Origin: Pectobacterium fontis | GTDB taxonomy: Bacteria > Pseudomonadota > Gammaproteobacteria > Enterobacterales > Enterobacteriaceae | Assembly (NCBI RefSeq): GCF_000803215.1 | Contig: NZ_JSXC01000049.1 | Location: 1 to 38,688 of the forward strand | Length of the DNA stretch: 38,688 nucleotides | Direction of reading: 5' to 3' | Part shown: piece after piece, positions 9,323-17,823 of the stretch | Numbering within the stretch: the stretch's first letter is position 1 | Layout of the letters: every line of letters starts with the position of its first letter | The notes under the pieces: generated by a model | What the model was told of the DNA's origin: nothing | Databases searched by the model: none | Seen by the model: the letters and a program-made list of their open reading frames with translations, nothing else | Translations under genes and position numbers: made by a program

Positions 9323-10513
9323 ATGCGTAAGCGTCGCAGTACCGGTAAGGTTACGCTACAGGATGTCGCCGACTACGCGGGGGTCGGGACGATGACCGTA
9401 TCACGCGTAATGCGTAAACCCGATCAGGTCTCTGAGAAATTACGTAGCAAAGTGGAACTGGCCGCCAGAACCTTAGGCTACGAGCCGAATCAAGAAGCCA
9501 GCATGTTAACCGAGAGCACGCATCGCGTGACGCTACAGGACATTGCGCACCATGTGGGGGTCGGCGCGATGACGGTTTCCCGGGCGTTACGGGAGCCGGG
9601 GCTGGTTTCCGATGCCACGCAGAAGAAAATCAATGACGCGATAAAAACGCTGGGCTATGTACCGAACCGTGCCGCCGGTACGTTGGCCTCTGCCTATCAG
9701 CCCACTATTGCGGTGCTGTACCCTTTCCAGCAAGATCGCGCCAGCGTTCGTTTTGTGCAAGCATTACAACAGGTGGTTGGTAAACATCATGTTTCGTTAA
9801 TCATGGGCTGTCATGAATACCGCCAGCACACTGAAGCGGGCATGGTGGAAAAACTCTTGCAGCAGCGGCCAGCCGCGCTGGTGCTGTTCAGTGCGCAGCT
9901 CTCACAGCGTACTCAGGACATCATACAGGCCAGCAACGTCATTACGGTGAATGTGTCCGGCGCTGCCGCGCTGAGTACCCATATCACTATTGATATCGCC
10001 CTTGCGGAAGCCGCGGAGCAATTGACGATCTCCCTGCTGGAAAAGGGATATCGGCATGTGGCTTATATCGGTGCGCATACGGATAACCGCTTGCAAAAAC
10101 AGCAACTTAACGGCTGGAACAAAGCCATGCTGGCGCACTATCACAATGCGGATTTGAAAATTACGATCCCAGAGCCACCCAGCCTACAGTTTGGCCGCTG
10201 TGCGATGACGGAACTACTGCAAAACCAGCCGGAACTGGACGCGATTATCTGTAGCCATGAGGAAATTGCGTTGGGGGCGCTGTTTGAATGCCAGCGTCGT
10301 TTGATGAAAGTCCCTTACGATCTGGCGATTGCCTGTCTGGATGGTTCTGAGCAATGTGAGCATACGTTTCCTGCGCTAACCGCGATGCGGCTTGATTATG
10401 AAAAGTTGGGGGCGGAGGTCGGGCGTCTGGTGCTTGCTATGATGGATAACGACGAACACCCACCTGTAGTGGAAAAGGTGAAGTTTATCTTTGAACCCCG
10501 CGCTAGCAGTTAA
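9323..10513 (+). CDS. LacI-family regulator with tandem HTH domains
   Basis: Transcription factor of 396 residues, about 60 longer than a usual LacI/GntR repressor. The excess is a second complete DNA-binding domain. HTH 1 (about residues 9-55) reads TLQDVADYAGVGTMTVSRVM and ends TLGYEPNQ; HTH 2 (about 69-116) reads TLQDIAHHVGVGAMTVSRAL and ends TLGYVPNR, followed by the hinge-like AAGTLAS and a periplasmic-binding-protein-like sensor domain (from about 125). Both copies keep the LacI recognition-helix pattern, GntR-like. The start at 9323 has AGGGGA seven bases upstream; ATGs at 9299 and 9317 are alternatives. It is divergent from the PTS-fsa operon and probably controls it. The inducer is unknown. 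Confidence 0.9.
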   Translation: MRKRRSTGKVTLQDVADYAGVGTMTVSRVMRKPDQVSEKLRSKVELAARTLGYEPNQEASMLTESTHRVTLQDIAHHVGVGAMTVSRALREPGLVSDATQKKINDAIKTLGYVPNRAAGTLASAYQPTIAVLYPFQQDRASVRFVQALQQVVGKHHVSLIMGCHEYRQHTEAGMVEKLLQQRPAALVLFSAQLSQRTQDIIQASNVITVNVSGAAALSTHITIDIALAEAAEQLTISLLEKGYRHVAYIGAHTDNRLQKQQLNGWNKAMLAHYHNADLKITIPEPPSLQFGRCAMTELLQNQPELDAIICSHEEIALGALFECQRRLMKVPYDLAIACLDGSEQCEHTFPALTAMRLDYEKLGAEVGRLVLAMMDNDEHPPVVEKVKFIFEPRASS

Positions 10514-10598
10514 CAAGGGATAGAAACGGTACGACTTGAGTGAGTGGTTAATCTCATACGATTCCACAACGGCACGCCAGGAATGGGGGGATGATGAC

Positions 10599-10625
10599 CC
10601 AAGCCAACGGTTCCCGTTGGCTTGG
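10599..10625. terminator. Strong hairpin between convergent regulator and MFS gene
   Basis: A perfect 12-bp stem (CCAAGCCAACGG / CCGTTGGCTTGG) with a three-base loop TTC. No T-run follows on either strand. Its position between convergent genes suggests a shared transcript end. Confidence 0.5.
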
Positions 10626-10671
10626 CCTATATCATGAAAAATAATCGATATAACGCATTATCGCCTTATCT

Positions 10672-11985
10672 TCAGAAAGCGGGATTCAACGTTTTATTGT
10701 TTTCCTTTGTCTGAATAGGCTCTACTTTTCCCATCAGGAATAAGTAATTTATTATACCCAGCAATACGAGTGCCGCTGAGAACACGAGCGCGTAGGTAAA
10801 CGAACCTGTCGCCGCAACGATTGCACCAGTAATAATTGGCCCAACGGCACCACCCAAATTGGATACGGTATTTTGTAAACCCGCGACAATCGAGACCATA
10901 TTTTTGGGTGCAACATCACCCGGTAATGCCCACACCTGTGAGGCTGCGACGGTTGTACCCGATTTAGCGATACATAATAAGATGACCGTAATAACAACAG
11001 AGTCTGTAAAAGGTGCGAAACCAATACATAAAGCCATGAGTAAACCAATGGTGAGGAATAATTTTCGGGTGGCTGTCAGAGATAATATTTTTTTATGCGC
11101 AATCTTGTCGGAAGCCCAGCCGGCGAATACCTCGATTATCATACCTGATAATAATGGAAGTGCGGCGATAAACCCCATTTTAATAAAATCCATTCCTTTT
11201 TCCTGAACCAGATAAGTCGGCAACCAGGTAATAAAGAAATAAGACGTATAGTTGATAGTGAAGAAGCCTAAGCACATTGCCCAGATATTACGATAGCGCA
11301 GTAGCTGATACCACTTCATTGGTAATACGGTATTGGTTCCGTGTTTTTGTCGTTGACCATTACGAATATAGTCCACTTCGGCTTTGCTTATTCTCTTATG
11401 GTCTTCTGGGTTTTCTGCATAAATAAAATACCAGGCAATAACCCAAAGTATACCGACTGAGCCAATGATAGCAAAAGTCCAGCGCCAATCGACCATGTAA
11501 ATCATCCAGACTATCAATGGCATGGCAACGGCACCACCAAATTTTGAGGCGCTATCAAACAGCCCTGAAATCGTTGCGCGCTCACGATCTGGGAACCATT
11601 TTGCAGCAATTCCCGCATTGCTTGGATAAGCCGCGGCTTCACCGATACCAAGCGCAATACGCAGACCGAGCAGAGATTTGAACCCTGTCGCTAGCCCCAT
11701 GGCAGATGTGGCGATAGACCACCAGGCGACGGCTAAACCCAGCCCTTTCTTTTGTCCAAAGCGATCGGCAAACCAACCCGCGGGGATCTGTAACAGCGAA
11801 TATGACCAGAAAAAGGCGGCCATGATGAAGCCCATCATTTCCGGCGTTAAATGTAATTCGCTGATTAAATGTGGGGCTGCGGCGGAAAGCACCGTTCTGT
11901 CGATATAGTTAATGGCGATAGCCAACCACATTAATGCCGCTACCCACCAGCGTATTGACGTTTTTTTTGTCAGGGGGTTATTCAT
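10672..11985 (-). CDS. MFS transporter, anion:cation symporter (ACS) type
   Basis: Inner-membrane carrier of 437 residues with 12 predicted helices in two halves. Family marks are ALMWLAIAINYIDRTVLSAA in helix 1, the loop 2-3 motif GWFADRFGQKKGLG, and IALGIGEAAAYPSNAGIAAKWFP before helix 5, all close to hexuronate, glucarate and phthalate permeases of the ACS family. It is the last gene of a four-gene minus-strand operon with a hydroxyacid dehydrogenase, a DapA-family enzyme and an Fe-dependent dehydrogenase, and faces dtnK-pdxA2. A small sugar acid such as D-threonate, D-erythronate or a related hydroxy acid is the likely cargo (inference from context). Confidence 0.88.
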   Translation of the reverse strand: MNNPLTKKTSIRWWVAALMWLAIAINYIDRTVLSAAAPHLISELHLTPEMMGFIMAAFFWSYSLLQIPAGWFADRFGQKKGLGLAVAWWSIATSAMGLATGFKSLLGLRIALGIGEAAAYPSNAGIAAKWFPDRERATISGLFDSASKFGGAVAMPLIVWMIYMVDWRWTFAIIGSVGILWVIAWYFIYAENPEDHKRISKAEVDYIRNGQRQKHGTNTVLPMKWYQLLRYRNIWAMCLGFFTINYTSYFFITWLPTYLVQEKGMDFIKMGFIAALPLLSGMIIEVFAGWASDKIAHKKILSLTATRKLFLTIGLLMALCIGFAPFTDSVVITVILLCIAKSGTTVAASQVWALPGDVAPKNMVSIVAGLQNTVSNLGGAVGPIITGAIVAATGSFTYALVFSAALVLLGIINYLFLMGKVEPIQTKENNKTLNPAF

Positions 11986-12048
11986 GATGATTTTTCATCC
12001 TTTATTGTGATGTTTCTATTAGATGATGTAGAGCACAGAGGAATGAAA

Positions 12049-12999
12049 TTACATGTTATTCATCACATTTAAGGGGCGTTGTTGATGAATAACATGATTA
12101 ATAATTTGTTCAACGCAATGTGTGCCTATCGCACTGATTGCACCATCGGTATATCCCGCGATATGTGATGTCGGAATAAAATTATCCAGACTGAAAAGAG
12201 GGTGTTCTTTAATAGGTTCATGCTCAAAAACATCTGCCGCGGCTCCGGCTATTTTTCCTTCCTTTAACGCATGATAGAGTGCTTCTTCATTCACCACTCC
12301 GCCACGAGAAACATTAATTAAATAGGCGCTCTCTTTCATATTGTTTAATCTTTCTGCGTCAAAGAGATGGTGAGTTTCATCTGTGAGTGGCGTGTGGAGT
12401 GTGATAAAGTCACTTTCTGCCGTTAATGTGTCGATATCCACCAATTCAATATTATTTCTTTCTGCAAAATCTTTATCGGGATAAAAATCATAAGCGAGTA
12501 CGCGCATATTAAAACCACGGGCACGTAATGCGACCTGTTTTCCAATATTGCCTAATCCTACAATACCTAAGGTTTTCCCATAGGCATCCGTTGCGAAAAT
12601 ACGCGGCCAGTCTCCTGCTCGTGTCTGTTTCTCTGCCTGAGAAAGTTGTCTTGCGCAATTGAGCAATAATGAAAATGCAAAATCGGCAACGGCATGTTTA
12701 TTGGCATTGGGAACATTGGTAACAAAAATATTGCGAGCTTGGGTTGCCATAAGGTCGATATTGTCTACCCCAACACCGTGCTTACAGACAATTTTCAGGT
12801 GTGGTGCATGCTGAAGCAGTGCGTCGTTAATTTCAGTGAAAGCCACAATCATGGCGACTGCATCGTTAAGATGGGGAATCAACGTTTCTAATGGTGCATC
12901 AGCCGGTAACGCAACGAGTTCAAAACCTTGTTCTTCCAGTGCGCTGATGGGGGAATGATCGTATTTGGCAAAAGAAGGTGAGGTTGAAATAACTTTCAT
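12049..12999 (-). CDS. D-2-hydroxyacid dehydrogenase (phosphoglycerate dehydrogenase-like)
   Basis: NAD-dependent D-isomer-specific 2-hydroxyacid dehydrogenase of 316 residues. The Rossmann motif is GIVGLGNIGKQ. The catalytic Arg lies in NVSRGGVVNE, the Glu in the DVFEHEP region and the His in SHIAGYT. The start at 12999 (MKVISTSPSF) has AAGGAAAA upstream; an in-frame extension to 13152 lacks family similarity. It lies 67 bases after the DapA-like gene and 63 before the MFS gene. It resembles SerA-like catabolic enzymes that interconvert 2-keto and 2-hydroxy acids; a role in handling a 2-keto acid from the neighbouring aldolase is plausible but unproven. It is not expected to serve serine synthesis, since it lacks the C-terminal ACT domain. 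Confidence 0.88.
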   Translation of the reverse strand: MKVISTSPSFAKYDHSPISALEEQGFELVALPADAPLETLIPHLNDAVAMIVAFTEINDALLQHAPHLKIVCKHGVGVDNIDLMATQARNIFVTNVPNANKHAVADFAFSLLLNCARQLSQAEKQTRAGDWPRIFATDAYGKTLGIVGLGNIGKQVALRARGFNMRVLAYDFYPDKDFAERNNIELVDIDTLTAESDFITLHTPLTDETHHLFDAERLNNMKESAYLINVSRGGVVNEEALYHALKEGKIAGAAADVFEHEPIKEHPLFSLDNFIPTSHIAGYTDGAISAIGTHCVEQIINHVIHQQRPLNVMNNM

Positions 13000-13066
13000 C
13001 TCTGTTTTCCTTTTGGTGTTGGTCAATGCGGCACAATGGAAGGCATTGCGCCGCCAGATAAATGTG

Positions 13067-13951
13067 TTAATTAAGTAAGCGATCAAGGATGTGGCGGATG
13101 TTGTCTTCATCCTGTGTGGAAAATTGGATCGGATAGCGGCTGACGCCGACATCTTCGCCCATGAGCGTTAGCGCTTTCTTTACCACCGCCGGTGAGAACG
13201 CGATGGCGTACAGTGTTTTACGCAGTTCGGCCACCTGTTCTTGCGCCTGACGAGAACCTTCAACATCACCAGCATGGAAGCGGTGCCAGATCTGGCTGAT
13301 TGGTTCCGGCGCCACGTTTGCCAGCCCGGAAATACAGGCGGAGCAGCCGTCAACAAAACCCTGATGAATCAGCGAGTCGGGGCCATTCAGCACGTTGAAA
13401 CCCGGTACGCCTTTCACCGCCTGCAAATAACTACTCAGGCTTTCATAACTGCCTGCGCTGTCTTTAATGCCGATGATATTTGGGTGATCCGCCAGCGTGC
13501 GTACGGTTTCCGGTGCCAGCGTATTCCCCGTACGTGCTGGAATGTTGTAGAGAAACACCGGCACCGTCAGCGCATCGGCGACTGCGGTGTAGTGAGCGAT
13601 CAGTTCTTCCTGTTTGAGCGGGATGAAATACGGGGTGATGACCGAAACGGCATCGACGCCCAGCGCGGCAATGCGTTTGCCGAGCTTGATGGTTTCCCGC
13701 GTGGAGATTTCACCGATATGGCCGACAACCGGTACTTTTCCGGCCACTTCATCCACGCAGGTTTCCGTGACGGCGACTTTTTCATCGGTGTGCAGAACGA
13801 AAAATTCGCCGTTGGTGCCGTTACAGAAAATTCCGTTGCCATAGCGCATCTGGCGTTGAACCTGAAGGCGCATGGCGGCCGGGTTGAATTCGCCCTGGCT
13901 ATCAAACGGCGTGACGATGGCGGTGAGTACGCCAGCTATTTTTTTACTCAT
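13067..13951 (-). CDS. DapA/NanA-family aldolase or lyase (DHDPS-like)
   Basis: Class I lyase of 294 residues in the dihydrodipicolinate synthase / N-acetylneuraminate lyase superfamily, a cytoplasmic TIM barrel. The Schiff-base Lys is in IIGIKDSAG, the catalytic Tyr in VFLYNIPARTG, and the carboxylate-binding motif is GTNGEF, where DapA has GTTGE. Such proteins condense or cleave pyruvate with an aldehyde (2-keto-3-deoxy sugar acids, sialic acid). Start chosen at 13951, with GAGGAAAA upstream. The setting (Fe-ADH upstream, hydroxyacid dehydrogenase and MFS downstream) points to catabolism, most simply cleavage of a 2-keto-3-deoxy acid, rather than lysine synthesis. Confidence 0.88.
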   Translation of the reverse strand: MSKKIAGVLTAIVTPFDSQGEFNPAAMRLQVQRQMRYGNGIFCNGTNGEFFVLHTDEKVAVTETCVDEVAGKVPVVGHIGEISTRETIKLGKRIAALGVDAVSVITPYFIPLKQEELIAHYTAVADALTVPVFLYNIPARTGNTLAPETVRTLADHPNIIGIKDSAGSYESLSSYLQAVKGVPGFNVLNGPDSLIHQGFVDGCSACISGLANVAPEPISQIWHRFHAGDVEGSRQAQEQVAELRKTLYAIAFSPAVVKKALTLMGEDVGVSRYPIQFSTQDEDNIRHILDRLLN

Positions 13952-14018
13952 TGTTTTTTCCTCATAAAACAGACTCAAAAGATGAAACGTAACCGTGTGC
14001 TATCTGACTCTCTGTGCG

Positions 14019-15155
14019 TTAAAACAGGGTCAGATAAACCTTACGAACATCGTCGGCACTGACCTGTGTCGGCACGTTTTTCATCAGGCGCTGAACCTGT
14101 AACGCGGCCTCGACCAGATAGGGCAGATGATCTTTTTCCACGCCGAGCTGCTGTAAGGTATTGGGAAGGTTGAGGCGTTTGACCAACGCGCTGAAGTAGG
14201 CCACCAGCGCCTGCGCTTTTTCTGCGGTACTGAGCGTCAGATCGGCATCTGGCAGCAGGTCATACGCCTGGGCGAATTTGTCCTGTGCGGCGTCCTGTAC
14301 GAAACGCATGCACGGCGCGAGCAGGATGGCGTTCGCCACGCCATGGGGGAGGTGATATTTGCCACCCAGCGGATAAGACATGGCGTGAACCAGATGTGTA
14401 CCCGAGTGCGCAATGGCAGCCCCGCCGTAATAGGACGCCCACAGCATGTTCAGCTTGGCTTCCATGTTGTTCGGCTCGCGCACGGAGGTTTCGAGGCTGG
14501 CAAATAGCTTTTTCAGGCCAATGAGCGCGTAGTTGTCGCTGACGGGGTTAGCGATGGTTGAAGTAAAGCATTCAATCAGGTGACAGAGGGCATCGATACC
14601 CGTTGAGGCGGCGATATGCGCTGGCATGCTGATGGTCAGTTCCGGCACCAGCGCCACATAGTCCGGCAGCATCACTGGCGTAATAATCCCGACTTTGGTT
14701 TCTTTTTCCGGGATCGCCAGAATCGCATTCGGCGTGGCTTCTGAACCTGTTCCCGCCGTGGTGGGGATAAGCATCGATGTCGTGCGGCGAGTCGGTTTTT
14801 CCCCTGCCAGCAGGCCATCCAGTGTGACGCTTTCATCACCCGCACAGAGTACGGAAAGCAGTTTAGCGACATCGAGAACGCTGCCACCGCCCACCCCCAT
14901 CACCAGATCGGTTTGAGTTTGTGTGAGTTGGCGAAGAATCTGAGCGACATCGTGCTGGCTCGGCTCGGCAGGCACATTATCAACCAACAAAACCTGTGGC
15001 ACGGCTTGTTTGACGTGTGCAATTAACGCCTGAACGTCAGGCAGGCCGACGATGTTTTTGTCGGTGACAAATAAAACGTGCTGTTTCCCTGCCAACAGGT
15101 GAGTGATGTCCTGAAGAACCCGATAACCGCTGAGGATCGTGCTATTGATGTTCAT
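14019..15155 (-). CDS. Iron-containing alcohol dehydrogenase
   Basis: Group III Fe-dependent alcohol dehydrogenase of 378 residues. The nucleotide-binding motif is MGVGGGSVLDVAKL, then PTTAGTGSEAT. Metal ligands are in STGIDALCHLIE (Asp, His) and in YHLPHGVANAIL (His). The protein is closest in form to 4-hydroxybutyrate dehydrogenase, lactaldehyde reductase and maleylacetate reductase relatives; the substrate is unknown. The start at 15155 (MNINSTILSGYRVLQDI) has AAAGGTAA upstream. It is the first gene of the minus-strand operon and divergent from dtnK. It may oxidise or reduce the aldehyde/alcohol made or used by the DapA-family enzyme downstream (inference). Confidence 0.9.
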   Translation of the reverse strand: MNINSTILSGYRVLQDITHLLAGKQHVLFVTDKNIVGLPDVQALIAHVKQAVPQVLLVDNVPAEPSQHDVAQILRQLTQTQTDLVMGVGGGSVLDVAKLLSVLCAGDESVTLDGLLAGEKPTRRTTSMLIPTTAGTGSEATPNAILAIPEKETKVGIITPVMLPDYVALVPELTISMPAHIAASTGIDALCHLIECFTSTIANPVSDNYALIGLKKLFASLETSVREPNNMEAKLNMLWASYYGGAAIAHSGTHLVHAMSYPLGGKYHLPHGVANAILLAPCMRFVQDAAQDKFAQAYDLLPDADLTLSTAEKAQALVAYFSALVKRLNLPNTLQQLGVEKDHLPYLVEAALQVQRLMKNVPTQVSADDVRKVYLTLF

Positions 15156-15385
15156 GCTTATTACCTTTTCTCTTCTGTGCCCGGCGATATCGTTATCTCG
15201 ATAATCGCGGTGAAGGTGATTATTTTCAGTCAATTGACTCGTTTTTAGTCATGAAAAACGTCATCTCCCATATCGTGGTGATAATTTATAGGGGAAATTC
15301 CTTTTAAATAATTTGATATTGCTCACATATAATCAATCGTGATTTAATATAATCATTTCAAGGTAATCATAAACTGGAAACGAAC
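15156..15385. promoter_or_regulatory. Divergent adh/dtnK control region with CRP-type promoter
   Basis: TTTGA-TATTGC-TCACA (15312-15327) resembles a CRP site. Its centre lies 28.5 bases before the start of a perfect TATAAT (15348-15353), that is about 41 bases before the expected transcript start. There is no good -35 box, which together describes a class II CRP-dependent promoter for dtnK. Near the other gene is a perfect 12-bp palindrome, AGTCAATTGACT (15228-15239), a candidate operator for the adh operon. No gene lies in this gap. Confidence 0.55.
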
Positions 15386-16717
15386 ATGCCAAACGTGCAG
15401 CAATCCGCAGGACGGGTAGTGGTTGTCGCAGATGATTTTACGGGGGCCAATGATGCAGGCGTTGGGCTGGCATCGCATGGCGCACGGGTTAGCGTGATAT
15501 TTGATGTGAATAAACTGCATGCGGATTTGTTGGATGATGTAGTGGTGATTAACACCGATAGCCGGGCGACACAGGAAGAGATGGCTTTCCAGCGTACTGC
15601 CGCTGCGGTCAAAGCCTGGCGGCTAGCAGGCGGAGAGGGTTGGATTATCAAGAAGATCGACTCAACCTTGCGGGGCAATCTGGGTGCAGAAATCGCCGCT
15701 GCCCTGTCTGTAGCAGAAACACCCTGCGCACTGATTGCGGCAGCGTCACCAACGTTAGGACGCATCACCCGAAGCGGTGAAGTCTGGGTGAAAGGGCGCA
15801 AGTTGACAGAAACAGAATTTGCCAGCGATCCCAAAACCCCCGTGGTATCCGCCTCTATTGCGGCACGTTTGGCAGAGCAAACGACGTTGCCAACGGTAGA
15901 AGTCCATCTGGCTGAGGTGCGTCAGGACGGGTTGGCTCGTCGTTTACAGCAACTAGCGGATGAGGGTGCCCGTTTGATTATTCTTGACTCAGAGGAGCAC
16001 GATGATTTGACGAAGATCATTCAGGCCGCTCAAGCGCTGCCGTTCCGCCCCCTGCTGGTTGGGTCGGCAGGGGTGAGCGAAGCGCTGGCACGCACGCTGA
16101 ATTTTACCCGTAAAAACATCAGGCCGCTGCTGGCCATTGTGGGATCAATGAGTGATATCGCTCAAAAACAGATGGCTGCCGTTACCTCGCGTAGTGATGT
16201 CATGTTGGTTGACGTGGATATCAACGCGATCTTTTCCGCGAACTCAGCAGAACAGCACATGGCATTGCACCGTCAGGCGGCGGTAAACGCGCTGATAAGC
16301 GGCCAGCACTGCATTATTCGTACCTGTCACAACGAGAATCAACGTTTCGAGATCGATACGCTGTGTCAACACCTTGAGCTTAGCCGACAGCAGCTTGGAG
16401 AAACGATTAGCCACTATTTGGGAGAACTGACACACAGGATTATTCAAGCCACAGACCGTCTGCAAGCGAGCGGTGTAAACCGTTGTTTGCCAGGCGGGTT
16501 GTATTTGTCCGGTGGTGATATCGCGATTGCTGTGGCGACCGCGTTGGGCGCGACCGGTTTTCAGATTAAAGGGCAAATTGCATCCTGCGTGCCCTGGGGG
16601 TATCTGCTAAACAGTGTGATCGGCACGATCCCTGTCATGACGAAAGCAGGGGGTTTTGGCAACGAAACGACTTTGCTCGATATTTTACGTTTTATTGAGG
16701 AGAAGGTCAGTGAGTAA
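15386..16717 (+). CDS. dtnK: Four-carbon acid sugar kinase (DUF1537), D-threonate kinase
   Basis: Cytoplasmic ATP-dependent kinase, predicted to phosphorylate D-threonate (or D-erythronate) at C4. The 443 residues match the DUF1537/OtnK family. The N-terminal substrate domain has [17 protein letters not shown] and [15 protein letters not shown]; the C-terminal nucleotide domain has [14 protein letters not shown] and the ending PWGYL...[18 protein letters not shown]. The next gene, pdxA2, overlaps it, the arrangement of the experimentally defined dtnK-pdxA2 pair in Salmonella, which also maps near acnB. Members of the family differ in substrate (threonate, erythronate, oxo-tetronate), so D-threonate is the best contextual call, not a reading of specificity residues. 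Confidence 0.88.
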   Translation: MPNVQQSAGRVVVVADDFTGANDAGVGLASHGARVSVIFDVNKLHADLLDDVVVINTDSRATQEEMAFQRTAAAVKAWRLAGGEGWIIKKIDSTLRGNLGAEIAAALSVAETPCALIAAASPTLGRITRSGEVWVKGRKLTETEFASDPKTPVVSASIAARLAEQTTLPTVEVHLAEVRQDGLARRLQQLADEGARLIILDSEEHDDLTKIIQAAQALPFRPLLVGSAGVSEALARTLNFTRKNIRPLLAIVGSMSDIAQKQMAAVTSRSDVMLVDVDINAIFSANSAEQHMALHRQAAVNALISGQHCIIRTCHNENQRFEIDTLCQHLELSRQQLGETISHYLGELTHRIIQATDRLQASGVNRCLPGGLYLSGGDIAIAVATALGATGFQIKGQIASCVPWGYLLNSVIGTIPVMTKAGGFGNETTLLDILRFIEEKVSE

Positions 16718-17690
16718 AACAATTGCGGTAACGATGGGGGATCCGGCAGGGATTGGGCCGGAAATTATTATCAAATCTCTGGCTGAAGGCGAGCTTACTG
16801 GCGCACCCGTCGTGGTCGTCGGGTGTGTACAGACATTGCGTCGTATTCTGGCGCTGAATGTGGTGCCCGCTGCGGAGCTAAAAATTATTGATAAACCGGC
16901 TGATGCCGTTTTTGCGCCGGGTGTGATCAACATCATTGATGAACCGCTGCAAGATCCGCAGTCGCTAAAACCGGGGGTTGTTCAGGCGCAGGCGGGCGAT
17001 TTGGCTTACCGCTGCATCAAGAAAGCGACCGCATTGGCGATGGCGGGTGAGGTCCATGCGATTGCCACTGCGCCGCTGAATAAAGAAGCGTTGCATTCGG
17101 CAGGGCATCTTTATCCCGGTCATACTGAACTGCTGGCGAAGCTAACCAACAGCCGTGACTATGCGATGGTGCTGTACACCGATAAATTGAAAGTCATTCA
17201 TGTTTCCACGCACATCGCGCTGCGGAAATTTCTGGATACCCTGAATCGGGATCGCGTAGAAACGGTGATCGCTATGGCGGATGTGTTCCTCAAGCGTGTC
17301 GGGTTTACCCATCCGCGTATCGCCGTGGCGGGCGTGAATCCACATGCAGGGGAAAACGGGCTGTTTGGTGATGAAGAGATCGCGATCGTGTCGCCTGCCG
17401 TTGAAGCGATGAAAGCCAAAGGTATCGCTGTCTATGGCCCATGCCCGCCGGATACCGTCTATTTACAGGCGTATGAAGGTCAATATGACATGGTGGTGGC
17501 GATGTATCACGATCAAGGTCATATTCCGCTCAAGCTGCTGGGGTTCTATGATGGGGTGAATATTACGGCCGGATTGCCGTTCATCCGCACATCCGCTGAT
17601 CACGGTACGGCGTTTGATATCGCCTGGACGGGCAAAGCGAAAGCGGAAAGTATGGCGATTTCTATTCAGTTGGCGATGCAATTAGCATGA
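16710..17690 (+). CDS. pdxA2: D-threonate 4-phosphate dehydrogenase (PdxA2)
   Basis: NAD-dependent dehydrogenase of 326 residues, paralogous to PdxA of vitamin B6 synthesis. In the dtnK context it oxidises D-threonate 4-phosphate; the 3-keto product decarboxylates to dihydroxyacetone phosphate. Motifs are [12 protein letters not shown] at the N-terminus, [22 protein letters not shown], metal-site [11 protein letters not shown] and [12 protein letters not shown]. The start is the GTG at 16710, which has GAGGAG seven bases upstream, overlaps the dtnK stop by eight bases and gives the normal PdxA length ([11 protein letters not shown]). The overlap implies translational coupling. Confidence 0.9.
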   Translation: MSKTIAVTMGDPAGIGPEIIIKSLAEGELTGAPVVVVGCVQTLRRILALNVVPAAELKIIDKPADAVFAPGVINIIDEPLQDPQSLKPGVVQAQAGDLAYRCIKKATALAMAGEVHAIATAPLNKEALHSAGHLYPGHTELLAKLTNSRDYAMVLYTDKLKVIHVSTHIALRKFLDTLNRDRVETVIAMADVFLKRVGFTHPRIAVAGVNPHAGENGLFGDEEIAIVSPAVEAMKAKGIAVYGPCPPDTVYLQAYEGQYDMVVAMYHDQGHIPLKLLGFYDGVNITAGLPFIRTSADHGTAFDIAWTGKAKAESMAISIQLAMQLA

Positions 17691-17731
17691 ACTAAGTACA
17701 TCGCACCATCAATTTTGCGGTATCACGCGCA

Positions 17732-17797
17732 TTGCAGGATATCTTCTTTCCCGCGTTAGGGAAGGTTTCTGGTATCCTGCAACCTATAATAAAGAGG
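17732..17797 (+). promoter_or_regulatory. Promoter/operator of the DeoR-type gene
   Basis: A perfect 10-bp inverted repeat, TTGCAGGATA (17732-17741) and TATCCTGCAA (17773-17782), has a 31-base spacer, so the arm centres are 41 bases (about four helical turns) apart. Two bases further on lies a perfect TATAAT (17785-17790), without a convincing -35 box. This fits an autoregulatory operator, or a hairpin ending the pdxA2 transcript; there is no T-run. Confidence 0.5.
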
Positions 17798-17823
17798 TAA
17801 ACAACAGTAGGCTGGATATCGCC

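Noticed and set aside
13067-13951. Lysine-pathway DapA
   Set aside because: GTNGEF replaces GTTGE and the neighbours are catabolic dehydrogenases and an MFS carrier, so a biosynthetic role is unlikely.
16710-17690. Reading this PdxA as the vitamin B6 enzyme
   Set aside because: It overlaps a DUF1537 kinase gene and lies by a DeoR-type regulator; the B6 gene is normally found with surA/ksgA. The PdxA2 role fits better.
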